17,262 nt of DNA, from assembly GCA_964350435.1 (NCBI GenBank), contig CAYGJS010000038.1, positions 1 through 17,262 on the forward strand. Reading direction: 5' to 3'. The stretch comes from TMED27 sp964350435. GTDB taxonomy: Bacteria > Pseudomonadota > Alphaproteobacteria > Micavibrionales > Micavibrionaceae. The notes beneath the pieces are model-generated. The model made no database searches. It was not told the origin of the DNA and saw only the letters and a program-made list of their open reading frames with translations. This document shows positions 6,836 through 12,790 of the stretch, in pieces (the stretch's first letter is position 1; each line of letters starts with the position of its first letter). Both the position numbers and the translations under genes were made by a program.

Positions 6836-7612
6836 TTATTGAAGAGCGTTTCTTAAGGCGTGCACTTGTGCCGCCACGTCTTTTGCGCTTTTACGATCGG
6901 CGATGGATTGGACGATAGAAGACCCGACGACGATGGCATCGGCCAGATTGCCCATATTCGCGGCATCTTCGGGGGTTTTGATTCCGAAACCAATCGCAAT
7001 CGGCAGGCTGGTGTGTTTTTTAATTTCTTCGATATGCGGTTTTATTTTTGACATATCGGCTTGGCTTGCGCCTGTAACCCCTGTGATGGAGACGTAATAA
7101 AGGAACCCGCTTGCGCCTTCCAAGACTTTGGGCAGGCGCTGCAATGTTGTTGTCGGGGTCATCAGGCGGATGATATCAAGGCCTTTGTTTTTGGCGGCAG
7201 ATAGCGTTTCCCCCGCTTCTTCGGGCGGAAGGTCGACGATAATCAGGCCGTCTACGCCTGCGGCGGCAGCGTCATTTGCGAATTTCTCAAGACCATATTG
7301 CAGAACGGGGTTGAAATAACCCATCAGAACGATGGGGGTGTCCGCATTGCCTAAGCGGAAATCCCGCACCATTTGCAGGGTTTTTGCCATGGTTTGGCCG
7401 CTGGCCAGGGCGCGCTGCCCCGCGAGCTGGATGGTCAGGCCATCGGCGGCGGGGTCAGTGAAGGGCATGCCCAGCTCAATAATATCCGCGCCGGCATCGG
7501 GCAGGGCTTTGAGGACTTCGAGGCTGGTGGCTGCATCCGGATCGCCTGCCATGATGAAGGTAATCAGGGCGGGGCGGTTGAGGGCGGAAAATATTTTTTC
7601 AATTCTGGACAT
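6836..7612 (-). CDS. trpA: Tryptophan synthase alpha chain
   Basis: 258 aa TIM-barrel enzyme. It cleaves indole-3-glycerol phosphate to indole and glyceraldehyde-3-phosphate; indole passes to TrpB. The catalytic residues are Glu46 in IIELGMPFTDPAADG and Asp57; ITFIMAGDP near the start and the phosphate-binding GFGIKTPEDA and IVVGSSIV segments near the end are as expected. It normally follows trpB directly; here about 1.2 kb with two extra genes and three repeats separates them. The 30 bases upstream of its ATG are largely one of these repeats (7627-7656), so any native ribosome binding site has been displaced: AACCTATG leaves no Shine-Dalgarno sequence. Confidence 0.97.
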   Translation of the reverse strand: MSRIEKIFSALNRPALITFIMAGDPDAATSLEVLKALPDAGADIIELGMPFTDPAADGLTIQLAGQRALASGQTMAKTLQMVRDFRLGNADTPIVLMGYFNPVLQYGLEKFANDAAAAGVDGLIIVDLPPEEAGETLSAAKNKGLDIIRLMTPTTTLQRLPKVLEGASGFLYYVSITGVTGASQADMSKIKPHIEEIKKHTSLPIAIGFGIKTPEDAANMGNLADAIVVGSSIVQSIADRKSAKDVAAQVHALRNALQ

Positions 7613-7626
7613 AGGTTGTTTTTAAC

Positions 7627-7656
7627 CACAGATGAACACGGATTAACACAGATTTT
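7627..7656 (+). repeat. Three tandem 10-base units, family E, left copy
   Basis: CACAGATGAA, CACGGATTAA and a diverged CACAGATTTT follow each other. The element lies 14 bases from the trpA start and supplies the stop codon of the kinase-like gene. An inverted copy lies at 8153-8182 (22 of 28 bases match). Repeats of this accACAGATGAACAC type are seen in many bacterial genomes; that is from general recollection. Confidence 0.75.
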
Positions 7657-8167
7657 TGTTGATCCAGTTTTCTGTTTCTTTTGGGCTTTTAAAAATTATT
7701 ACTTTGCAATGTTGGGCATGGTTTTCAATTTGTTTTAAAACTTTTGGACGAGAGTTTTTACGGAAATTGAAAACATACTTTAAAAAATCCCAATCAAAAT
7801 TTTCAACGCATCCCTCAGGGGTGTCTTCACGTTTGCCACCATATTCTGTGATTAATCGTTTTAGAGCGCCTGCAACACAACGCCATGTTGAATAATCAAG
7901 CCAGAATATCGTGTCTGTATGTTTAAAGCGCGCATGCATTGTCCTATGAAAATTGCCGTCTAATATCCATTTTTCTGCTTTCATTTCTGCCGAAAGCTTT
8001 CGATCAAAATGGTCTTTATCGGGTTCTGTCCAGTTTGGAAGCCAGTACAGCGTGTCGAGATGAATAAGCGGCAATCCGGTTTTTAATGCCAATTTTTTAG
8101 AAAAAGTCGATTTTCCTGCCCCGCCGCAGCCAATTACACAAATGCGTTTCATTTGATCCGCGTTCAT
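7643..8167 (-). CDS. P-loop kinase-like protein (FlaR/adenylate-kinase-like)
   Basis: 174 aa. The P-loop is GCGGAGKST at about residues 13-21, followed by a HLDTLYWLPNWTE segment and WILDGNFHRT, then a DTIFWLDYS strand with RCVAGALKR. This pattern is that of the small P-loop proteins annotated as topology-modulation or adenylate-kinase-related proteins; the substrate is not known. The frame can start at the ATG at 8167, whose ATGA overlaps the stop of the upstream gene, or at the ATG at 8152, which directly precedes KRICVIG. The first five residues and the last three (NLC) come from inverted copies of a 10-base repeat. The DNA is visibly more AT-rich than trpA and trpB. It interrupts the trpBA pair, so it was probably acquired. 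Confidence 0.8.
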   Translation of the reverse strand: MNADQMKRICVIGCGGAGKSTFSKKLALKTGLPLIHLDTLYWLPNWTEPDKDHFDRKLSAEMKAEKWILDGNFHRTMHARFKHTDTIFWLDYSTWRCVAGALKRLITEYGGKREDTPEGCVENFDWDFLKYVFNFRKNSRPKVLKQIENHAQHCKVIIFKSPKETENWINKNLC

Positions 8168-8182
8168 CGGCGTTCATCTGCG
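8153..8182 (-). repeat. Three tandem 10-base units, family E, right copy
   Basis: On the minus strand the units are CGCAGATGAA, CGCCGATGAA and CGCGGATCAA. The element contains both the TGA stop of the GyrI-like gene (8164-8166) and the ATG at 8167 of the kinase-like gene. It is inverted relative to the copy at 7627-7656. Confidence 0.75.
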
Positions 8183-8700
8183 GTTTGTATTCCGATATGA
8201 ATCAGGACTTCATTGATACCGTCTTCGAAAAAGCGGGGGCCGTAGACCTCAAAATCAGTTTTATAGGCGCGGTCTAAATCGGAAGACCAGATGGCTTGCC
8301 ATGTTTCGATCAGAGCCTTTGGTTGCTGCCCTGCGGCGCTCATCATCGCATATTCGCCCGACGCTATGGTTACGGTGTGGAAATTATCACCCCCACCCTC
8401 GGCTTCTTGTGAAGCCTCTTCCCTCCCCCTTTGAGGGGGAGGGTTAGGGCGGGGGTTTATTCTGTACCCTATGGTCAGGCGATAGGGCTTTTCATGGTCA
8501 CCCTCGTAATCGGAATATACGGCGTAAATCACATCATCGGTTTTATGCTGCACTTTGTGGCCGATACTTTCTTTGAAGAAACGCTCCCATAGCGCGTTGA
8601 TATCATCGGCGGCGCGGGTATTATCCGTGATGATGGACACACCTACAATATCAAAGGCTTCGACTTCGGCCAGACCTGCGCGGACTTCGTAGTTGTTCAT
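8164..8700 (-). CDS. GyrI-like / AraC-type effector-binding domain protein
   Basis: 178 aa from the ATG at 8700, chosen because AAAGAG lies just upstream and because the open frame beyond it (to 8781) is only the translation of a repeat element. Residues begin MNNYEVRAGLAEVEAFDIVG, with DINALWERFF, DVIYAVYSDYEGDH and ALIETWQAIWSS, the features of the small-molecule-binding domain of GyrI/Rob and stand-alone integron proteins. No DNA-binding domain is attached. Such proteins may bind small hydrophobic ligands; the ligand is unknown. A 68-base palindromic element (8389-8456) lies in frame and adds about 22 residues (roughly 83-104, rich in Pro, Arg, Gly and Glu) between two beta strands. The last residues (QTADERR) derive from another repeat. 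The stop overlaps the kinase-like start (ATGA). Confidence 0.75.
   Translation of the reverse strand: MNNYEVRAGLAEVEAFDIVGVSIITDNTRAADDINALWERFFKESIGHKVQHKTDDVIYAVYSDYEGDHEKPYRLTIGYRINPRPNPPPQRGREEASQEAEGGGDNFHTVTIASGEYAMMSAAGQQPKALIETWQAIWSSDLDRAYKTDFEVYGPRFFEDGINEVLIHIGIQTADERR
8389..8456. repeat. Palindromic element, family B, in frame within the GyrI-like gene
   Basis: Outer arms ACCCCCACCCT and AGGGCGGGGGT pair at 10 of 11 positions. Inside are two hairpins: GGCTTC-TTGT-GAAGCC (8401-8416) and CCCTCCCCC-TTTGA-GGGGGAGGG (8421-8443). The fold resembles a three-way junction. All 23 codons through it are open on the minus strand. Confidence 0.8.
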
Positions 8701-8712
8701 TTCGCTCTTTTT

Positions 8713-8792
8713 GTCATCCTGAAGCGCTCGCGCTGAAGGATCTGTTTTCATTAAGTTAAGTAGATCCTTCAATGCAAGCATTTCAGGATGAC
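8713..8792. repeat. Inverted repeat element, family C, between trpB and the GyrI-like gene
   Basis: Outer arms GTCATCCTGAA and TTCAGGATGAC (8713-8723, 8782-8792) and inner arms GAAGGATCT and AGATCCTTC (8735-8743, 8762-8770) make a long hairpin. It begins 12 bases before the GyrI-like ATG and ends six bases from the trpB stop codon, so it fills the gap. Elements of the TCATCCTGA type recur in many proteobacterial genomes. Confidence 0.75.
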
Positions 8793-8798
8793 GTTGTA

Positions 8799-10019
8799 CT
8801 AAATTTTTACCCCAAGTTTTTCGGCGATGGTGAAGATGTCTTTATCGCCGCGGCCGCACAGATTCATCACCATAATGTGGTCTTTCGGCAGTGTGGGGGC
8901 GAGTTTAATTACGTGCGCGAAAGCGTGGGCGGGCTCAAGCGCAGGCAGGATGCCCTCGTATTTGGCGAGATCCTGAAAAGCTTGCAACGCTTCGTTATCC
9001 GTCACGCTTACATATTCCACGCGTTTTTGATCGAAGAGCCAAGCGTGTTCCGGGCCGATGCCGGGGTAGTCAAGGCCTGCGGAGATGGAATGTGCTTCGG
9101 AGATTTGCCCGTCATCATCCTGAAGGAAATAAGATTTCATGCCATGCAGAACGCCGGGTTTGCCGCCCGCGAGGCTGGCGGCGTGTTGATCGGTCTCGAC
9201 GCCGTGACCGCCGGCTTCGACGCCGATCATTTTCACATCTGCATCGTCCAAGAACGGGTGGAACAGGCCCAGCGCATTTGATCCGCCGCCGATACAGGCG
9301 ACCAGAGAGTCGGGGAGGCGGCCTTCGCGCTCCATCATCTGCGCTTTGCATTCCGTGCCGATGATGGATTGAAAATCGCGCACCATGGCGGGGAAGGGAT
9401 GCGGCCCCGCGACTGTGCCGATGAGGTAATAGGTATTATGCACATTGGTGACCCAATCGCGCATCGCTTCGTTCATGGCATCTTTCAGTGTGCCTGCGCC
9501 GCTGGTGACGGGCACAACCTCCGCGCCCAGAAGTTTCATGCGAAAGACGTTCGGGGCTTGGCGCTCCACGTCTGTTGCGCCCATGAAGACGGTGCAGGGC
9601 AGGTCAAAAAGCGCGCAGACGGTGGCGGTGGCGACGCCGTGCTGACCCGCTCCCGTTTCACAGATGATGCGGGTTTTGCCCATATGTTTGGCGAGCAAAA
9701 TTTGCCCCAAACAGTGATTGATTTTATGCGCGCCGGTGTGGTTGAGCTCATCGCGCTTGAAGTAGATTTTTGCCCCGCCGAGAGCTTGCGTCGTGCTTTT
9801 GGCGAAATACAGCGGGCTTGGCCTGCCGACATAGTGGGTTTGTAAATCTTCCAGTTCCGCCCAGAAATTCGGGTCGGTTTTGATCTCGTTATAGGCGCGC
9901 TCGACCTCAAGGATCAGCGGCATGAGGGTTTCGGCGACATAGCGTCCGCCATAAGATTTTCCGGGGGGGCCGAAATGTCCGCGTTCGTCGGGCTGGTTTT
10001 TGAATGAATTTGCTTTCAT
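8799..10019 (-). CDS. trpB: Tryptophan synthase beta chain
   Basis: 406 aa. It joins indole and serine to give tryptophan using pyridoxal phosphate. The cofactor lysine is Lys99 in HTGAHKINH; the ligand-binding ETGAGQHG, the phosphate-binding GGGSNA and the C-terminal NLCGRGDKD motifs are intact. The N-terminus reads GHFGPPGKSYGGRYVAE, a few residues longer than the usual GxFGxxGGRYVAE. The ATG at 10019 lies in the stem of a hairpin (10017-10053) and has no clear ribosome binding site. Its neighbours are foreign to the usual trpF-trpB-trpA run: the beta-barrel gene lies upstream and the GyrI-like gene downstream. As the 3' end of the barrel gene is only 42 bases away, trpB may depend on read-through or on an unseen promoter. 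Confidence 0.97.
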   Translation of the reverse strand: MKANSFKNQPDERGHFGPPGKSYGGRYVAETLMPLILEVERAYNEIKTDPNFWAELEDLQTHYVGRPSPLYFAKSTTQALGGAKIYFKRDELNHTGAHKINHCLGQILLAKHMGKTRIICETGAGQHGVATATVCALFDLPCTVFMGATDVERQAPNVFRMKLLGAEVVPVTSGAGTLKDAMNEAMRDWVTNVHNTYYLIGTVAGPHPFPAMVRDFQSIIGTECKAQMMEREGRLPDSLVACIGGGSNALGLFHPFLDDADVKMIGVEAGGHGVETDQHAASLAGGKPGVLHGMKSYFLQDDDGQISEAHSISAGLDYPGIGPEHAWLFDQKRVEYVSVTDNEALQAFQDLAKYEGILPALEPAHAFAHVIKLAPTLPKDHIMVMNLCGRGDKDIFTIAEKLGVKI

Positions 10020-10053
10020 AGCGCAGATTTATAAACTAAAAACCTGCGCTATG
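10017..10053. repeat. 10-base inverted repeat enclosing the trpB start codon
   Basis: CATAGCGCAG (10017-10026) and CTGCGCTATG (10044-10053) are perfect complements with a 17-base AT-rich loop. In the minus-strand RNA the trpB AUG is the last part of the stem, so the hairpin could limit initiation. Confidence 0.75.
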
Positions 10054-10061
10054 GGAAGGCT

Positions 10062-11033
10062 TTAAAAGTCGCGTGCGAAGACGACATTGAAAATACCCTC
10101 ATTTTCATTGTTATGTCTAACGAGTGCGCCACCTGCCTGCATACGGAATTTTCCATTTCTGTAGGTCAGATATGCTTCGGCAGCGGGGTTATCATTCGCA
10201 ATTCCAATGGCGGTGCGCCAGCCGAAATAGTTGCTAAGGCTTCCAATTGCTTGCCCCATTAAGACGTAATCCATTTCATCGCTTTGTGATGTAGTTTCTA
10301 TTTCTGAGAGGATTTGCCATTTAACGTCGTTATACTCAACGATAGCTGCGCCGCTAAAGTAATGACTTTCAAGGTTTTGATTGGCGGGGCCTTCTCCGAA
10401 ATAGGTGTAATTATAAGCGCCGCTTAGGGTGATGCCTGAGGGTAGATTTGTGTTGATATTAAGGCCTGTTCCTAGAACTTCCGAGCTGAAACCGGGGCCT
10501 TGAGGGTCTCCAAATTTGCTTATATCTTCAATTTTTGTTCCGGCCAAAGCGTTCATTGTTATGTTAATGTTGGCGTTTGGGCGAAACGTTTGAGTGTGTT
10601 GTAAGCCAATTACGCCGCCTTGAATGTTGAGTTGATCGCTTAAATATGCGCCCATCATTCCCCGCTCAAATTCTGCGCCAGTTAGTCTCCGGCCGAAAGG
10701 TGGAAGCATTCCTACTTTCGTTATGGTGTCTTCGGTTCTATAGGCAAGGGTAGCGGTGTTTGCCCGGAGATCCAATTTTCCGCCTATAGTTTGCGGTGTT
10801 CTGTCTGTGATATCAGGGATCAGCTGTATCTCCCAATGGCCATTTTTTGCATTTATTACAGCTTCTGGGTACGAAAGATTTGTTGCAAGATCACCGCTCT
10901 CTATAAGGATGCGCGTCAAGCCACTTACTTCCCAATCGGTTTGGGGTTTTATGGGCTCTTCAGCCTGCGCGCTGAAGCTTGCAGCGAGTGCGATCGGTGC
11001 TGCTGTCAGCAGTGATGTTTTACGTAGTTTCAT
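10062..11033 (-). CDS. Outer-membrane beta-barrel protein, porin-like
   Basis: 323 aa. A signal peptide is clear: a basic start (MKLRKTS), a hydrophobic core and the cleavage motif AQA at residues 22-24. The mature part is made of short alternating strands with many Asn, Gly, Thr and aromatic residues, has no cysteine, and ends in phenylalanine (VVFARDF), a usual sign of BAM-dependent insertion. I do not recognise a named family. The ATG has a GGAG ribosome binding site at 11041-11044 (minus). It is divergent from a TrmB-like regulator across a 143-base gap with paired operators, so it is a likely target of that regulator. It lies between trpF and trpB, where alphaproteobacteria normally have no gene, and is more AT-rich than both. 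A role in uptake of a solute, possibly a sugar, is only inferred. Confidence 0.8.
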   Translation of the reverse strand: MKLRKTSLLTAAPIALAASFSAQAEEPIKPQTDWEVSGLTRILIESGDLATNLSYPEAVINAKNGHWEIQLIPDITDRTPQTIGGKLDLRANTATLAYRTEDTITKVGMLPPFGRRLTGAEFERGMMGAYLSDQLNIQGGVIGLQHTQTFRPNANINITMNALAGTKIEDISKFGDPQGPGFSSEVLGTGLNINTNLPSGITLSGAYNYTYFGEGPANQNLESHYFSGAAIVEYNDVKWQILSEIETTSQSDEMDYVLMGQAIGSLSNYFGWRTAIGIANDNPAAEAYLTYRNGKFRMQAGGALVRHNNENEGIFNVVFARDF

Positions 11034-11053
11034 TATTTGTCTCCATTTTATGT

Positions 11054-11082
11054 CATTTACGATATTATGCGGACTATGTCAA
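11054..11082 (-). promoter_or_regulatory. Candidate promoter of the beta-barrel gene
   Basis: A perfect -35 hexamer TTGACA reads on the minus strand at 11082-11077. With a 17-base spacer the -10 would be TAAATG (11059-11054), which is poor; TAATAT (11067-11062) is better in sequence but only nine bases away. A weak -10 fits a promoter that needs an activator. Confidence 0.4.
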
Positions 11083-11106
11083 ATTAATATAAGAATAACA
11101 AAAGTA

Positions 11107-11147
11107 TGTCGTGACATCACGACAACACATGTCGGAAAAATTCGACA
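11107..11147. promoter_or_regulatory. Paired operator, two TGTCG-N8-CGACA boxes
   Basis: Box 1 (11107-11124) is a palindrome of 8-bp arms, TGTCGTGA and TCACGACA, around CA. Box 2 (11130-11147) keeps the outer TGTCG and CGACA. The centres are 23 bases apart, about two helical turns, so two dimers would bind the same face of the DNA. Box 2 contains the -35 of the TrmB-like gene, and box 1 lies 25 bases upstream of the -35 of the barrel gene. Confidence 0.75.
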
Positions 11148-11177
11148 ACGTGCTTAATTTGTTCTAATATATTGATA
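11142..11177 (+). promoter_or_regulatory. Promoter of the TrmB-like gene, predicted leaderless transcript
   Basis: -35 TCGACA (11142-11147), spacer 17 bases, -10 TAATAT (11165-11170). Transcription would begin around 11177, the A of the ATG. No ribosome binding site precedes the ATG, in agreement. The -35 is shared with the second operator box, which suggests autorepression. Confidence 0.6.
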
Positions 11178-12004
11178 TGGTTATGATTCATGATATTTTT
11201 GAGACATTAGGATTTAAGGAAGAGGAAGTGAGAACCTATCTCTCACTGCTTGATGTCGGATCGTCATCAGGAGGGGATTTGGCAAAAAAAATCGGTATGC
11301 CGCGTCCGACTGTATATGGATATCTGGAAAGTCTGGTTCGTGGTGGATTGGCAACCCAATCTGTTCGCAGGGGCGTAAAGGTGTTTACTGCGGAGTCTGG
11401 CGATAGAATTCGAATATTGTATAAGCGTAAAATTGAGGATTTACGAAGCAAAGAAAAGGCGCTGGATACTATCATTCCGGAATTGGAAAAACGCGCCGGC
11501 ATGAGTTTCATGAGGCCGCGCATACAGATTTTTGAAGGGCGGGATGGAATTGAAACTGCTTTGCAGGATCATTTATCGTATACAAAAATCATGATGCTTG
11601 CTTTTTGGTCTATTCGCTCGGCCATAGAGGCAACATCGGATGATTTTTTCTGGTATCTGAATAAAGAACGTATCAGGAGAGATATGCATTTGAGGGGGAT
11701 TTGGCCACAAGATCAGATTGTTGACGTGAAACGTTTTCCGTTTATGGGTGTTGGGCCTGAATATAAGCGCGAAATTCGTATTGCACCAGAGGGTGTTGAA
11801 GCGTCGATGGGGTATTGGATATACGCGAATAAGGTTTTGTTTTCTTCCTCTCGTGCGGAGAGTTTTTGCATAATTATTGAAAGTCAGGAATTGGTGCAGA
11901 CCATGACCGTGCAACATAAAGTGATTTGGGGTCTTTCAACGCCCTTCATGGCTAAGGCTTCGGATATGAAGCCGTTTTTGGACGATCTTTATTCAGATGA
12001 TTGA
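11177..12004 (+). CDS. TrmB-family transcriptional regulator
   Basis: 275 aa. The N-terminal winged helix (about 8-72) has GFKEEEVRTYLSLL, DLAKKIGMPRPTVYGYLESL with the recognition helix near 41-55, and a wing through RGVKVFTAE. A basic coiled-coil-like helix (76-106) links to a C-terminal domain with RPRIQIFEGRDGIETAL (113-129), as in TrmB-type regulators with a phospholipase-D-like effector region. In archaea TrmB and TrmBL1 respond to sugars and can both repress and activate. It is the only well-supported plus-strand gene in this half of the window and is divergent from the barrel gene. The ATG at 11177 is chosen over 11183 because of the promoter position. Its end overlaps the convergent trpF end by 16 bases. 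Effector and target are inferred, not seen. Confidence 0.8.
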   Translation: MVMIHDIFETLGFKEEEVRTYLSLLDVGSSSGGDLAKKIGMPRPTVYGYLESLVRGGLATQSVRRGVKVFTAESGDRIRILYKRKIEDLRSKEKALDTIIPELEKRAGMSFMRPRIQIFEGRDGIETALQDHLSYTKIMMLAFWSIRSAIEATSDDFFWYLNKERIRRDMHLRGIWPQDQIVDVKRFPFMGVGPEYKREIRIAPEGVEASMGYWIYANKVLFSSSRAESFCIIIESQELVQTMTVQHKVIWGLSTPFMAKASDMKPFLDDLYSDD

Positions 12005-12699
12005 GCGGCTTTTGCGGCTTCGATAAAGGCTTTTATCTTGGTTTCGTCTTTGACGCCGCGTGCGGATTCAACGCCGCTGGATACGTCCAGTGCGTTGGGG
12101 GAGAGGATTGAGAGGGCTTCGGGGATATTGCCTGTGTTCAGGCCGCCGCCGAGCATCCAGGGTTTTGAGAAGGTACGTCCGCTTAAAATATTCCAATCAA
12201 AACTATGGCCTGTGCCGCCTGGTAAGTCCGTGCTTTCCGCGCGCAAGCGGGGATCTTTTCCTGTGTTGGTAGGCCCCCGCTTTCGCGGGGGAGGCATGTT
12301 GGGTTTACTGTCAAACAGCAGCCAATCGGCGACGGTTTCATATTCAGGGACGCCATCAAGGTCATCGGCGCTGCTCACGCGAATGGCCTTCATGAGGGGC
12401 ATATGAAAGCGGTTTTTAATCTCGGCCACGCGGGCGGGGGGTTCATCGCCGTGGAGCTGGATCATATCCAGTTGCACCTTGCCAAGCGTTTGCTCAAGCT
12501 GTTCATCTGTGGGGTCAACAAAAAGGCCAACTGCGCGCACGCCTGTCGGGATTTGCAGGGCGAGTTCTTTAGCCGTGTCTATTTCGACGTGGCGCGGGGA
12601 GGGCGGGTATAATACGAAGCCGATATAGCGCGCGCCTGCTTTAATGGCTGCGTTGAGGGTTTTCGCTTCGGACAGGCCGCAGATTTTTACGGCTGTCAT
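11989..12699 (-). CDS. trpF: Phosphoribosylanthranilate isomerase with in-frame repeat insertion
   Basis: 236 aa, against about 205-215 for the family. It converts phosphoribosylanthranilate to the carboxyphenylamino-deoxyribulose phosphate. The catalytic pair is Cys7 (KICGLS) and Asp130 (LLFDSKP); GLFVDPT, QLHGDE, KAIRV and the phosphate-binding MLGGGLN and DVSSGVES are present. Residues 134-158, rich in Pro, Arg and Thr, are extra. They lie in the loop after Asp130, just before LPGGTGHSFDW, and are encoded by a palindromic element (12226-12300). Without them the length would be 211. A GGAG ribosome binding site lies seven bases upstream of the ATG at 12699. Activity is not certain because the insertion is close to the active site, but the frame and catalytic residues are kept. 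Confidence 0.95.
   Translation of the reverse strand: MTAVKICGLSEAKTLNAAIKAGARYIGFVLYPPSPRHVEIDTAKELALQIPTGVRAVGLFVDPTDEQLEQTLGKVQLDMIQLHGDEPPARVAEIKNRFHMPLMKAIRVSSADDLDGVPEYETVADWLLFDSKPNMPPPRKRGPTNTGKDPRLRAESTDLPGGTGHSFDWNILSGRTFSKPWMLGGGLNTGNIPEALSILSPNALDVSSGVESARGVKDETKIKAFIEAAKAAQSSE
12226..12300. repeat. Palindromic repeat, family A, in frame within trpF
   Basis: The main hairpin is CCCCCGC-TTTC-GCGGGGG (12274-12291). A second stem is CCGC/GCGG (12237-12250). Read on the minus strand, the order of GAAA loop, AAAAGAT spacer and closing GGAAAG matches the element at 4477-4528. It adds 25 codons. Confidence 0.75.
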
Positions 12700-12709
12700 T
12701 TTTGTTCTC

Positions 12710-12790
12710 CGTCATTACGAGCGACCAGAGGGAGCGTGGCAATCCATAAAGTTGTAGATTGCTTCGTCACTGCGTTCCTCGCAATGACGA
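12710..12790. repeat. Inverted repeat element, family D, between trpF and pyrF
   Basis: The ends CGTCATTACGAG and CTCGCAATGACG pair with one mismatch, and GCAATC (12739-12744) pairs with GATTGC (12757-12762). It lies next to the trpF ribosome binding site and runs into the end of pyrF, providing its last codons (RGTQ) and its TGA. The CGTCATTGCGAG type is common in proteobacterial genomes. Confidence 0.8.

Noticed and set aside
7627..8182. CRISPR-like array
   Set aside because: The 10-base units are contiguous with no spacers and no cas genes are present.
8701..8781. N-terminal extension of the GyrI-like protein
   Set aside because: The 27 residues are the translation of a repeat element; a ribosome binding site supports the ATG at 8700.
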